A program made the translations under genes and the position numbers. Shown here in pieces: positions 56,714-64,000 of a stretch of DNA of 64,000 bases. The stretch comes from Marinobacterium sp. xm-d-530. Lineage in GTDB: Bacteria; Pseudomonadota; Gammaproteobacteria; Pseudomonadales; Balneatricaceae. Location of the stretch: positions 1-64,000 of the forward strand of contig NZ_WBYM01000004.1 of NCBI RefSeq assembly GCF_013283365.1. The letters are read 5' to 3'. How positions within the stretch are numbered: position 1 is the stretch's first letter; every line of letters begins with the position of its first letter. The notes under the pieces are model-generated. The model was given only the letters and a program-made list of their open reading frames with translations, was not told the origin of the DNA and searched no databases.

Positions 56714-57484
56714 TTGATTCACCCGCTAGCTATTATCGATCCCTCTGCTAAGTTGGCAGAGGGTGTTGAGGTTGGACCTTGGAGTTACATCGGACCTGAT
56801 GTCGAGATCGGTGCAAATACTCGTATCGAATCACATGTTGTCGTCAAAGGCCCGACCAAAATCGGTAGCGGAAATCATATATTTCAATTCGCATCTGTGG
56901 GCGAAGATTGCCAAGATAAAAAGTATGCCGGTGAACCCACTGAATTGATCATCGGTGATAACAACGTTATTCGAGAAGGCGTAACGATTCACCGCGGAAC
57001 AGTTCAGGATAAAAGCCTGACGCAGATTGGCAGTCATAACCTTCTGATGGCCTATGTCCATGTGGCCCATGACTGTGTTGTCGGTGATCATACGATTTTG
57101 GCCAATAATGCAGCCTTAGCTGGGCATGTTCATGTTGGTGATCATACGATATTGGGCGGTTTTACAGCTGTTCATCAGTTCTGTCACATTGGTGCACATG
57201 TTATGTGTGGTGCTGGTACTGTTGTGCTTCAGGATATCCCCTCTTACACCCTTGCAACCGGTAATCCAGCGTCACCACACGGCATCAATGCAGAAGGTCT
57301 AAAACGTCGAGGCTTCTCATCTGAGTCGATCCGTGCGCTTAAGAATGCCTATAAAACGATCTACCGTAAAAACCTCACTCTTGCGGATGCGATCGCTCAA
57401 CTAGAGTCCCTTGAAGCTGGCGAGTCAGCTCTGACCCCATTGATTGAGTCGCTACGTCACTCCTCTCGTGGAATCATCCGTTAA
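56714..57484 (+). CDS. lpxA: UDP-N-acetylglucosamine acyltransferase
   Basis: A 256-residue left-handed beta-helix enzyme and first step of lipid A synthesis. Hexapeptide repeats fill residues 1-190; the catalytic histidine is in VAHDCVVGD, and IEGLKRRGF-like AEGLKRRGF begins the C-terminal helical part. The start is TTG at 56714, with GGAAGG (56701-56706) seven bases upstream; no ATG gives a complete N-terminus. Confidence 0.95.
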   Translation: MIHPLAIIDPSAKLAEGVEVGPWSYIGPDVEIGANTRIESHVVVKGPTKIGSGNHIFQFASVGEDCQDKKYAGEPTELIIGDNNVIREGVTIHRGTVQDKSLTQIGSHNLLMAYVHVAHDCVVGDHTILANNAALAGHVHVGDHTILGGFTAVHQFCHIGAHVMCGAGTVVLQDIPSYTLATGNPASPHGINAEGLKRRGFSSESIRALKNAYKTIYRKNLTLADAIAQLESLEAGESALTPLIESLRHSSRGIIR

Positions 57485-58637
57485 TTCAACTAGACCCATT
57501 AAGGTTGCTATTGTTGCTGGAGAAGAGTCCGGTGACATTCTTGGCGCTGGGTTGATCAGTTCGTTAAAGAAGCGCTATCCCAATGCCACATTTGAGGGGG
57601 TAGGAGGCCGTCGAATGATTGCTCAGGGCCTTAATTCAGAGTTTCCTATGGAGCGTCTGTCGGTTATGGGTCTGGTGGAGGTCTTAAAACGGCTTCGCGA
57701 ACTTTTAAAACGGCGCAAGAAGTTAATAGAAAAGTGGTTGCAAACACCCCCCGATCTTTTTATTGGCATTGATGCTCCCGACTTTAATTTAGGTCTTGAG
57801 AGAGTCCTAAAAGAGCGTGCCATCCCAACGGTTCACTATGTCAGCCCCTCGGTTTGGGCCTGGCGAGAGAAACGTCTAAAAAAGATTGAACAGTCGGTTG
57901 ATTTGATGCTCTGCTTTCTCCCTTTTGAAGCGAAGTATTACAAAGATACTCAGGTTAAGGCTCAGTTTATTGGCCATCCATTAGCCACTCAGCTGCCACT
58001 CTCTATTAGTCAAAGCCAAGCCAAAACGGCTCTTGGTCTGAGTGATGCGAGTCCCGTATTGGCTCTGATGCCAGGAAGTCGCAGTTCTGAAGTGGGTAAG
58101 TTGGCACCCCCGTTCATTGAAACGGCACTCGCGCTTTGCAGTAAGATTCCCAATCTTCAGGTCATCCTTCCAGCCGCTAACGAAGCCCGTTATCAGCAGA
58201 TAGCCCTGTTAATTCGAGAGGCTCAGGCAGAGAGTAAGATTAAACTTGTTCAAGGCTCCTCGCAGGAGTGTTTGATGGCGGCAGACTCAGTTTTGATTTC
58301 GTCCGGTACGGCAACACTGGAAGCGATGCTCTGTTCAACGCCTATGGTGGTGGCCTACAAAATGGCCCCGCTGAGTTATGCGATTATTTCTCGAATGCTA
58401 AAAACTCCCTATGTATCCCTGCCTAACCTATTGGCAGGCAGAGCATTGGTTCCCGAGATTTTTCAGTCTGATGTGAGGGTCGAGGTATTAGAGCCTCTGG
58501 TTTTACAAAGTCTGACGGATAGCCATTACATTCAATCGCTGCAGCAGGAATTTTCTGATCTGTCTGGGCTAATTCGCCAAGATGCCGATGAGCAAGCGGC
58601 AGAAGCTGTATCCACACTATTGGAGTTTAGAAGCTGA
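57444..58637 (+). CDS. lpxB: Lipid-A-disaccharide synthase
   Basis: A GT19 glycosyltransferase that joins lipid X and UDP-diacylglucosamine. [16 protein letters not shown] is the N-terminal motif, followed by [22 protein letters not shown] and [13 protein letters not shown], and [11 protein letters not shown] binds the nucleotide. The start is uncertain: TTG at 57444 gives 397 residues, GTG at 57468 ([10 protein letters not shown]) is as plausible; neither has a clear ribosome site. Both overlap lpxA. It ends in the rnhB start (TGATG). Confidence 0.94.
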   Translation: MSRYVTPLVESSVNSTRPIKVAIVAGEESGDILGAGLISSLKKRYPNATFEGVGGRRMIAQGLNSEFPMERLSVMGLVEVLKRLRELLKRRKKLIEKWLQTPPDLFIGIDAPDFNLGLERVLKERAIPTVHYVSPSVWAWREKRLKKIEQSVDLMLCFLPFEAKYYKDTQVKAQFIGHPLATQLPLSISQSQAKTALGLSDASPVLALMPGSRSSEVGKLAPPFIETALALCSKIPNLQVILPAANEARYQQIALLIREAQAESKIKLVQGSSQECLMAADSVLISSGTATLEAMLCSTPMVVAYKMAPLSYAIISRMLKTPYVSLPNLLAGRALVPEIFQSDVRVEVLEPLVLQSLTDSHYIQSLQQEFSDLSGLIRQDADEQAAEAVSTLLEFRS

Positions 58638-59239
58638 TGCAGCCTCAAGAATTTAACTTTGCTGAGCACTCTCTCTTTGCCGGTGTGGACGAAGTAGGGC
58701 GAGGACCGCTTGTTGGCGATGTGGTTGCAGCAGCAGTGATTCTCGATCCTAACAATCCTATTGAGGGGTTGATGGATTCGAAAAAGCTGTCTGAAAAGCG
58801 TCGTGAAGCTTTGTCCATTGAAATTAAAGAGCGAGCGTTGTGCTGGTCAATCGCGGTTGCAACGCCGCAAGAGATTGATGAATTGAATATTTTGCACGCG
58901 ACAATGCTGGCGATGAAGCGAGCGGTGTTGGGTTTATCCCAAGTGCCTGATCATGTCTATGTGGACGGTAATCGATGCCCCGAGATTCCTTACTCTGTTG
59001 AAGCGGTAGTGAAAGGTGACTCAAAAGTCGCAGAGATCAGTGCGGCTTCTATCATTGCTAAGGTACATCGTGATCATCAAATGCTAGAATTGGACGCACA
59101 ATTTCCGCAGTATCAATTTGCCAAACATAAAGGCTACCCGACGCCGGCTCATCTTCAACTGATACAAGAGCACGGGGTATTACCGGAATATCGTCGTTCA
59201 TTTGCGCCAGTAAGGCGCCTAATAGAGGGGAATCAGTAG
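58637..59239 (+). CDS. rnhB: Ribonuclease HII
   Basis: A 200-residue RNase H type 2 that removes misincorporated ribonucleotides and RNA from RNA-DNA hybrids. [19 protein letters not shown] contains the first two catalytic acids, VDGNRCPE and AKVHRDHQM the others. [10 protein letters not shown] keeps the family motif. It sits between lpxB and dnaE, as in E. coli. Confidence 0.97.
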   Translation: MQPQEFNFAEHSLFAGVDEVGRGPLVGDVVAAAVILDPNNPIEGLMDSKKLSEKRREALSIEIKERALCWSIAVATPQEIDELNILHATMLAMKRAVLGLSQVPDHVYVDGNRCPEIPYSVEAVVKGDSKVAEISAASIIAKVHRDHQMLELDAQFPQYQFAKHKGYPTPAHLQLIQEHGVLPEYRRSFAPVRRLIEGNQ

Positions 59240-59240
59240 A

Positions 59241-62200
59241 ATGACTGACGCATCGTTCGTCCATCTTCGTGCGCACTCTGAGTTCTCACTCTATGATGGT
59301 CTGGTTCGTGTTAAAGAGCTAGTTAAGCATGCTGCACAGGCGCAGATGCCCGCTGTTGCGTTAACCGATCAGACCAACTTCTATGCGTTGGTTAAGTTCT
59401 TCAAAGCGGCCACTGCGGCGGGGATTAAACCAATCTGCGGGGTCGATTTTTGGGTGGTAGATGATGCCGATCCGGAGTCGCCACCGACCCAGTTGACGCT
59501 GCTCGTTAAAAACGGCTTGGGTTATCGTAATCTCACCGAACTGGTCTCTAGAGCCTATGCCGAAGGTCAGTCACTCGACCCTGAGCGTGCGCTTATCTAT
59601 AAAAGCTGGATTGCTGAAAAATCTGAGGGTGTGATCGCGCTCTCGGGCGGTCGCCGTGGGGAGATAGGTCAGGCGATCCTATCTGGTCAGGCGGATTTAG
59701 AGGCTCGTCTGCAATATTGGATGGATCTTTTTCCAGATGCCTTCTATCTGGAATTGGTTAGAACAGGGCGCTCTGATGAAGAGACGGTCATCCATAAAAG
59801 TATCGAGCTTGCCCAGTCGCTGGGTTGTCCTGTCGTTGCAACCAATGAAGTGATGTTTGTCCGCGAGGATGACTTTGATGCTCATGAAGCGCGAGTCTGT
59901 ATTAACCAGGGGCGCACTTTGGATGATCCGACGCGTCCAAGAGATTACTCTGATCAGCAATATTTCAAATCCTCTGAGGAGATGATTGAGCTCTTCTCTG
60001 ATATTCCCTCAGCGATCGAAAACAGCGTTGAAATCGCCAAACGATGCAACATCGAGATTGAACTTGGAACTTACTACCTGCCAAGATTCCCAATACCTGA
60101 AGGGGTGTTGATGGATGACTACTTCAGGAGAGTGTCTGAAGTCGGTTTAGAAGAGCGCCTCGATTTTCTTTTTGATCGAAACTCCGAAGAGTTTGCTGAG
60201 ATTCGTAAGGCTTATGATGAGCGGTTGAAGTTTGAGCTGGATATCATCATCCAGATGGGTTTCCCAGGTTACTTCCTGATCGTCATGGACTTCATTAAAT
60301 GGGCTAAAGAGAATGGTATTCCTGTAGGGCCAGGGCGTGGTTCGGGTGCCGGCTCATTGGTCGCCTATGTCCTTAAAATTACCGACCTTGACCCACTTGA
60401 GTACGATCTTCTGTTCGAACGTTTCCTTAACCCGGAACGTGTTTCGATGCCGGACTTTGATATCGATTTCTGTATGGATAATCGAGATCAAGTCATTGAC
60501 TACGTCGCTCAAACCTATGGGCGCGATGCCGTTTCGCAAATCATTACCTTCGGTACCATGGCGGCTAAAGCGGTGGTTCGAGATGTGGCGCGTGTTCAAG
60601 GTAAGCCCTTCGGTCTTGCTGACCGCCTCTCTAAATTGATCCCATTTGAAGTGGGAATGACACTCAATAAAGCTTGGGAGCAGGAAGAGGCGCTTCGCGA
60701 GTTCGTTGAAGGCAGTGAAGAGGCTCAAGAGATTATGGAGATGGCCTACAAACTCGAGGGGGTTACTCGAAATGTAGGTAAGCACGCCGGTGGTGTGGTG
60801 ATCTCTCCAACCAAACTGACCGATTTCTCGGCAACTTACTGTGATGCTGAAGGTCAGGGCTTGGTGACCCAGTTTGATAAGAATGATGTTGAAGAAGCGG
60901 GTCTCGTTAAGTTCGACTTCTTGGGCCTTAGAACCCTGACTATCATTGACTGGGCACTTGAGACCATCAATAAACAGAAAGAGATTGAAGGCGAAGAGCC
61001 GCTGCGAATTGAAGCGATCGATTTAGAGGATCCAGAGGTCTACGCTCTACTCAAGCGTGCAGAGACTACGGCGGTTTTCCAGCTCGAATCCAGTGGTATG
61101 AAAGATTTGATTCGTCGTCTCTTGCCGTCACGTTTCGAAGATATCGTCGCACTGGTGGCCTTGTTTCGTCCCGGTCCTTTGCAATCTGGCATGGTTGATG
61201 ACTTTATTAACCGTAAGCATGGCCGCGCTGAGATGGCTTGGCCTCACCCTGATTACCAGCTGGATTCTCTTCAGCCGGTATTGGAGCCGACCTACGGCAT
61301 CATTCTCTACCAAGAGCAGGTCATGCAGATCGCTCAGGTGATGGCGGGTTATACGCTGGGCGGAGCGGATATGCTGCGTCGAGCGATGGGTAAGAAAAAA
61401 CCAGAAGAGATGGCGAAACAGCGACATCTTTTCATTGAGGGCTCAAGCGCTCAGGGCATTGATGAAAAACTGGCCGGTAATATCTTTGACCTGGTTGAAA
61501 AATTTGCGGGTTACGGATTTAACAAATCCCACTCGGCTGCCTATGCATTGGTCTCTTACCAAACAGCTTGGCTAAAAACCTACTATCCAGCGCCATTCAT
61601 GGCTGCTGTTATGTCCTCTGATATGCAGAACACCGACAAGGTGGTGATCTTCATTGAAGAGTGTCGTCAAATGAAGCTTAAAGTACTGCTTCCCGACGTT
61701 AATTTGAGTGAGTTCAAATTTACGGTGGGTCCAAATCAGGAGGTTGTCTACGGGCTTGGAGCGGTTAAAGGCGTAGGTGAGGGTCCTGTTGAAGCGATCA
61801 TGGAGGCTCGGAAATCGGGAGCGTTTAAAGATCTGTTCGATTTCTGTAAACGAGTAGGGTCTAAAAAACTCAACAAGCGAGTGCTTGAATCCTTAGTACG
61901 CTCTGGTGCTGTTGATGCCTTAGGTCCCAATCGAGCGGTGTTGTGGGCCGCTATACCTGCAGCTTTGCAGTCGGCCGATCAAGATGCGCGCAATCAAGAT
62001 GCGGGAATGTTCGACCTGTTTGGTGAGTCTGAAGAGGTTGTCGATGCCGATCCTTTCGAGCAGTTCATGAATGCTCGCGAGTGGAGCGACAAAGAGCGTC
62101 TGAATGGCGAGAAGGATACCCTCGGTCTTTACGTGACGGGTCACCCTATTGATGAGTATGAGTCTGAATTAAAACACTTTGTTTCTCGCAAACTACAAGA

Positions 62201-62732
62201 GCTTCAACCGGCTAGAGGGCGAGCTCAAAAAATGGCCGGCTTGGTTGTCGACCTGCGTGTTAAAAAGACCAAGCGAGGCGAAAATCTCTGCTTTGTAACC
62301 TTGGATGATCGATCTGCTCGTATCGATGTGAGTCTGTTTGGTGAAACCTATGATGAAGCGCGTCGTCTGATTCAAAAAGATCAGGTGATTGTGGTGGAAG
62401 GAGAGGTGGCTCAAGACGACTATAACGGTGGCCTCAAGGTGCGTGGGCAGCAGGTATTAAGTGTCGCGGATGCCCGTATTCGTTATGCGAAGTCGTTAAC
62501 GATTAAGGCCGACGCAAAGGGGTTAACTCAACAAAGCTTGAGAATGTTGCAGGACTCTTTGAAAAAAGCACGCGCTTATCAGCAGGGTATGCCTGTTGTG
62601 ATTGACTATAGCTGTGCTGAGGCGAAGGGTCGGATTGAGCTTGGCTCAGAGTGGATTGTCTCTCCTGATGACGACTTGATGCAATCACTTCGCGAGCAGT
62701 TTGGTAATCAGAGCGTCTCGCTGATCTACTAG
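59241..62732 (+). CDS. dnaE: DNA polymerase III alpha subunit
   Basis: A 1163-residue replicative C-family polymerase. The N-terminal PHP domain (about 5-75, LRAHSEFSLYDG) is followed by the palm domain with PDFDIDF, whose Asp405 and Asp407 correspond to E. coli Asp401 and Asp403. GRGSGAGSLVAY is the triphosphate-binding region, an HhH motif lies near 820-850, and a C-terminal OB fold at about 990-1070. The length matches the E. coli protein (1160). Confidence 0.98.
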   Translation: MTDASFVHLRAHSEFSLYDGLVRVKELVKHAAQAQMPAVALTDQTNFYALVKFFKAATAAGIKPICGVDFWVVDDADPESPPTQLTLLVKNGLGYRNLTELVSRAYAEGQSLDPERALIYKSWIAEKSEGVIALSGGRRGEIGQAILSGQADLEARLQYWMDLFPDAFYLELVRTGRSDEETVIHKSIELAQSLGCPVVATNEVMFVREDDFDAHEARVCINQGRTLDDPTRPRDYSDQQYFKSSEEMIELFSDIPSAIENSVEIAKRCNIEIELGTYYLPRFPIPEGVLMDDYFRRVSEVGLEERLDFLFDRNSEEFAEIRKAYDERLKFELDIIIQMGFPGYFLIVMDFIKWAKENGIPVGPGRGSGAGSLVAYVLKITDLDPLEYDLLFERFLNPERVSMPDFDIDFCMDNRDQVIDYVAQTYGRDAVSQIITFGTMAAKAVVRDVARVQGKPFGLADRLSKLIPFEVGMTLNKAWEQEEALREFVEGSEEAQEIMEMAYKLEGVTRNVGKHAGGVVISPTKLTDFSATYCDAEGQGLVTQFDKNDVEEAGLVKFDFLGLRTLTIIDWALETINKQKEIEGEEPLRIEAIDLEDPEVYALLKRAETTAVFQLESSGMKDLIRRLLPSRFEDIVALVALFRPGPLQSGMVDDFINRKHGRAEMAWPHPDYQLDSLQPVLEPTYGIILYQEQVMQIAQVMAGYTLGGADMLRRAMGKKKPEEMAKQRHLFIEGSSAQGIDEKLAGNIFDLVEKFAGYGFNKSHSAAYALVSYQTAWLKTYYPAPFMAAVMSSDMQNTDKVVIFIEECRQMKLKVLLPDVNLSEFKFTVGPNQEVVYGLGAVKGVGEGPVEAIMEARKSGAFKDLFDFCKRVGSKKLNKRVLESLVRSGAVDALGPNRAVLWAAIPAALQSADQDARNQDAGMFDLFGESEEVVDADPFEQFMNAREWSDKERLNGEKDTLGLYVTGHPIDEYESELKHFVSRKLQELQPARGRAQKMAGLVVDLRVKKTKRGENLCFVTLDDRSARIDVSLFGETYDEARRLIQKDQVIVVEGEVAQDDYNGGLKVRGQQVLSVADARIRYAKSLTIKADAKGLTQQSLRMLQDSLKKARAYQQGMPVVIDYSCAEAKGRIELGSEWIVSPDDDLMQSLREQFGNQSVSLIY

Positions 62733-62749
62733 TTTTCCTGACAGTATTT

Positions 62750-62775
62750 AGCCACCTAGGGTGGCTACTTTTTTG
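62750..62775 (+). terminator. dnaE terminator
   Basis: TAGCCACC (62750-62757) pairs with GGTGGCTA (62761-62768) around TAG, followed by C and six T. It is 17 bases past dnaE, so accA probably uses its own promoter as well. Confidence 0.9.
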
Positions 62776-62825
62776 CGTGCGCGGTAGAATTCAACAATCA
62801 GTTTTATCTTTTAGAAGCGAATTGT

Positions 62826-63785
62826 ATGAACCCCAACTACCTTGATTTTGAACAGCCAATTGCTGATCTGGAAGCAAAGATCAATGAACTTAAACACGTT
62901 GGCGAAGATAATGAGAGTATCAATCTCTCTGACGAGGTATCGCGCCTTCGTGAAAAAAGTCACTCTCTGACTCGTTCAATCTTCTCTGACCTGAGTGCTT
63001 GGCAGGTTTCTCAATTAGCTCGCCATCCGCAACGCCCATACACTCTGGACTACATCAAATACATCATCGATGAGTTTGAAGAGATTCATGGCGATCGTCA
63101 TTTTGCTGATGATCAGGCGATTGTGTGTGGTATTGGTCGTTTGGATGGTCAGCCTGTTGCTGTGATTGGTCATCAGAAAGGTCGTGAAGTCAAAGAGAAG
63201 GTTCGTCGCAACTTTGGTATGCCTCGTCCAGAAGGTTACCGTAAAGCACTCCGTGTGATGGAGATGGCAGAGCGATTCAACATGCCGATTCTTACCTTTA
63301 TCGATACTCCAGGAGCCTACCCAGGCATCGATGCTGAAGAGCGTGGTCAATCCGAAGCGATTGCATTCAACCTTGCGAAAATGTCTAAGTTGAAGACGCC
63401 TATTATCGCAACGGTGATTGGTGAAGGGGGTTCTGGTGGTGCATTGGCTATCGGTATCTGCGATGAGCTACTAATGCTTCAGTACTCAACTTACTCAGTC
63501 ATCTCCCCAGAGGGCTGTGCTTCAATTCTATGGAAGAGCGCAGAGCGTGCTTCAGACGCAGCTAAAGCGATGGGTATCACGTCTGAGCGTCTCCACGAAC
63601 TGGGTCTGGTTGATCAGATTGTTGCTGAGCCGTTGGGTGGTGCGCACCGTGATCCCGCGTTGATGGCCGCTAGTCTTAAGCAGCAGTTGCAAGCCTCACT
63701 GCAAAAACTGACTGGCCTAGCTGATCAAGAGTTGCTGGATCAACGTTATCAGCGAATTCTCTCTTACGGCGCAATTGGTCGTTAA
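62826..63785 (+). CDS. accA: Acetyl-CoA carboxylase carboxyltransferase subunit alpha
   Basis: A 319-residue subunit that with AccD transfers carboxyl from biotin to acetyl-CoA. [16 protein letters not shown] opens the protein, and [20 protein letters not shown] and [13 protein letters not shown] are the carboxylase crotonase-fold signatures. The length equals that of E. coli AccA (319). Its stop codon shares a base with the tilS start (TAATG). Confidence 0.98.
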   Translation: MNPNYLDFEQPIADLEAKINELKHVGEDNESINLSDEVSRLREKSHSLTRSIFSDLSAWQVSQLARHPQRPYTLDYIKYIIDEFEEIHGDRHFADDQAIVCGIGRLDGQPVAVIGHQKGREVKEKVRRNFGMPRPEGYRKALRVMEMAERFNMPILTFIDTPGAYPGIDAEERGQSEAIAFNLAKMSKLKTPIIATVIGEGGSGGALAIGICDELLMLQYSTYSVISPEGCASILWKSAERASDAAKAMGITSERLHELGLVDQIVAEPLGGAHRDPALMAASLKQQLQASLQKLTGLADQELLDQRYQRILSYGAIGR

Positions 63786-64000
63786 TGAGCAATAAAACAG
63801 CCGCAGATATTCGAGAGAGTCTGCGGCTTTTTTTTCTACATCATCCCCATATTGAGCATTGGGTCGTTGCCTACAGCGGCGGTCTAGACTCAAGCCTGCT
63901 TCTCAAGCTCTGTTCTGACATACTCCCTCCTGATCGCTTGTCAGCACTGCATGTTAATCATCAGCTGCAAAGCGGTTCTGATAGCTGGGAGCGATTTTGT
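63785..64000 (+). CDS. tilS: tRNA(Ile)-lysidine synthase, N-terminal part
   Basis: An open frame of 72 codons running off the right edge of the window. It starts at the ATG overlapping the accA stop and reads WVVAYSGGLDSSLLLKL, the PP-loop SGGxDS motif of TilS, and ALHVNHQLQ shortly after. TilS makes lysidine at the wobble position of the AUA-reading tRNA-Ile. In E. coli it also lies downstream of accA. Confidence 0.95.
   Translation, partial: MSNKTAADIRESLRLFFLHHPHIEHWVVAYSGGLDSSLLLKLCSDILPPDRLSALHVNHQLQSGSDSWERFC

Noticed and set aside
60354-60785. 143-residue open frame on the minus strand
   Set aside because: Antisense to the catalytic palm region of dnaE; no ribosome site and no family features.

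Overview
The window looks like a stretch of core chromosome from a marine-type gammaproteobacterium, most likely Oceanospirillales or a neighbouring Pseudomonadales lineage, with a GC content judged by eye to be near 50 percent. The evidence is the gammaproteobacterial gene order (ybeL/leuS-lptE-holA, miaB-ybeZ-ybeY-corC-lnt, rpsB-tsf-pyrH-frr, bamA-skp-lpxD-fabZ-lpxA-lpxB-rnhB-dnaE-accA-tilS), a Pseudomonas-type FabY ketoacyl synthase, a DUF1820 gene, and a DctPQM TRAP transporter for C4-dicarboxylates. The species cannot be fixed from the sequence alone. No phage, IS element, integron, CRISPR array, tRNA gene or defence island was seen. Layout: 1-774 holds a 5S rRNA with its terminator, followed by a gene-free cluster of REP-like repeats. 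775-5704 (minus) carries dtd, pip, an MFS transporter and typA. 5705-10740 (plus) is the nitrogen-control block glnA-ntrB-ntrC-trmL, with sigma-54 promoters and NtrC boxes readable in front of both glnA and ntrB. 10767-20679 is envelope, replication and tRNA/rRNA processing on the minus strand (holA, lptE, leuS, lnt, corC, ybeY, ybeZ, miaB), with ybeL on the plus strand. 20835-25583 contains a DUF1820 gene, a lipoprotein, the divergent EF-P pair epmB and efp, then epmA and a MalY/PatB-type lyase. 25692-29206 carries leuA, a long HolD-like (psi) gene, rimI and a membrane protein. 29426-32811 is dctPQM behind a sigma-54 promoter. 32945-39440 mixes two acyltransferases, moaC, moaD, a serine-recombinase-fold protein without its catalytic serine, an RmlD-like reductase without its catalytic tyrosine, prfC and a TatD-type nuclease. 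39437-45940 has fabY, an OmpA-type lipoprotein, a DUF1244 gene, glnD and map. 46328-64000 is the long translation, envelope, lipid A and replication cluster from rpsB into a cut-off tilS, with dxr missing from its usual place. How the genes work together: GlnA, NtrB, NtrC and the distant glnD form a nitrogen-status circuit, in which GlnD would modify PII, PII would steer NtrB, and NtrC would act on the boxes found here. The three EF-P genes supply the lysylated elongation factor. LpxA, LpxB, LpxD, LptE, BamA, Skp, Lnt and RseP build and monitor the outer membrane, while FabY, FabZ and AccA feed acyl chains into it. The most noteworthy observations are the psi-like protein, the catalytically dead resolvase-like protein, the apparent sigma-54/NtrC control of ntrBC, the sigma-54 promoter with a 12-bp inverted repeat before dctP, the enlarged DctM, and a repeat family shared by the post-rRNA spacer and a long palindrome between map and rpsB.
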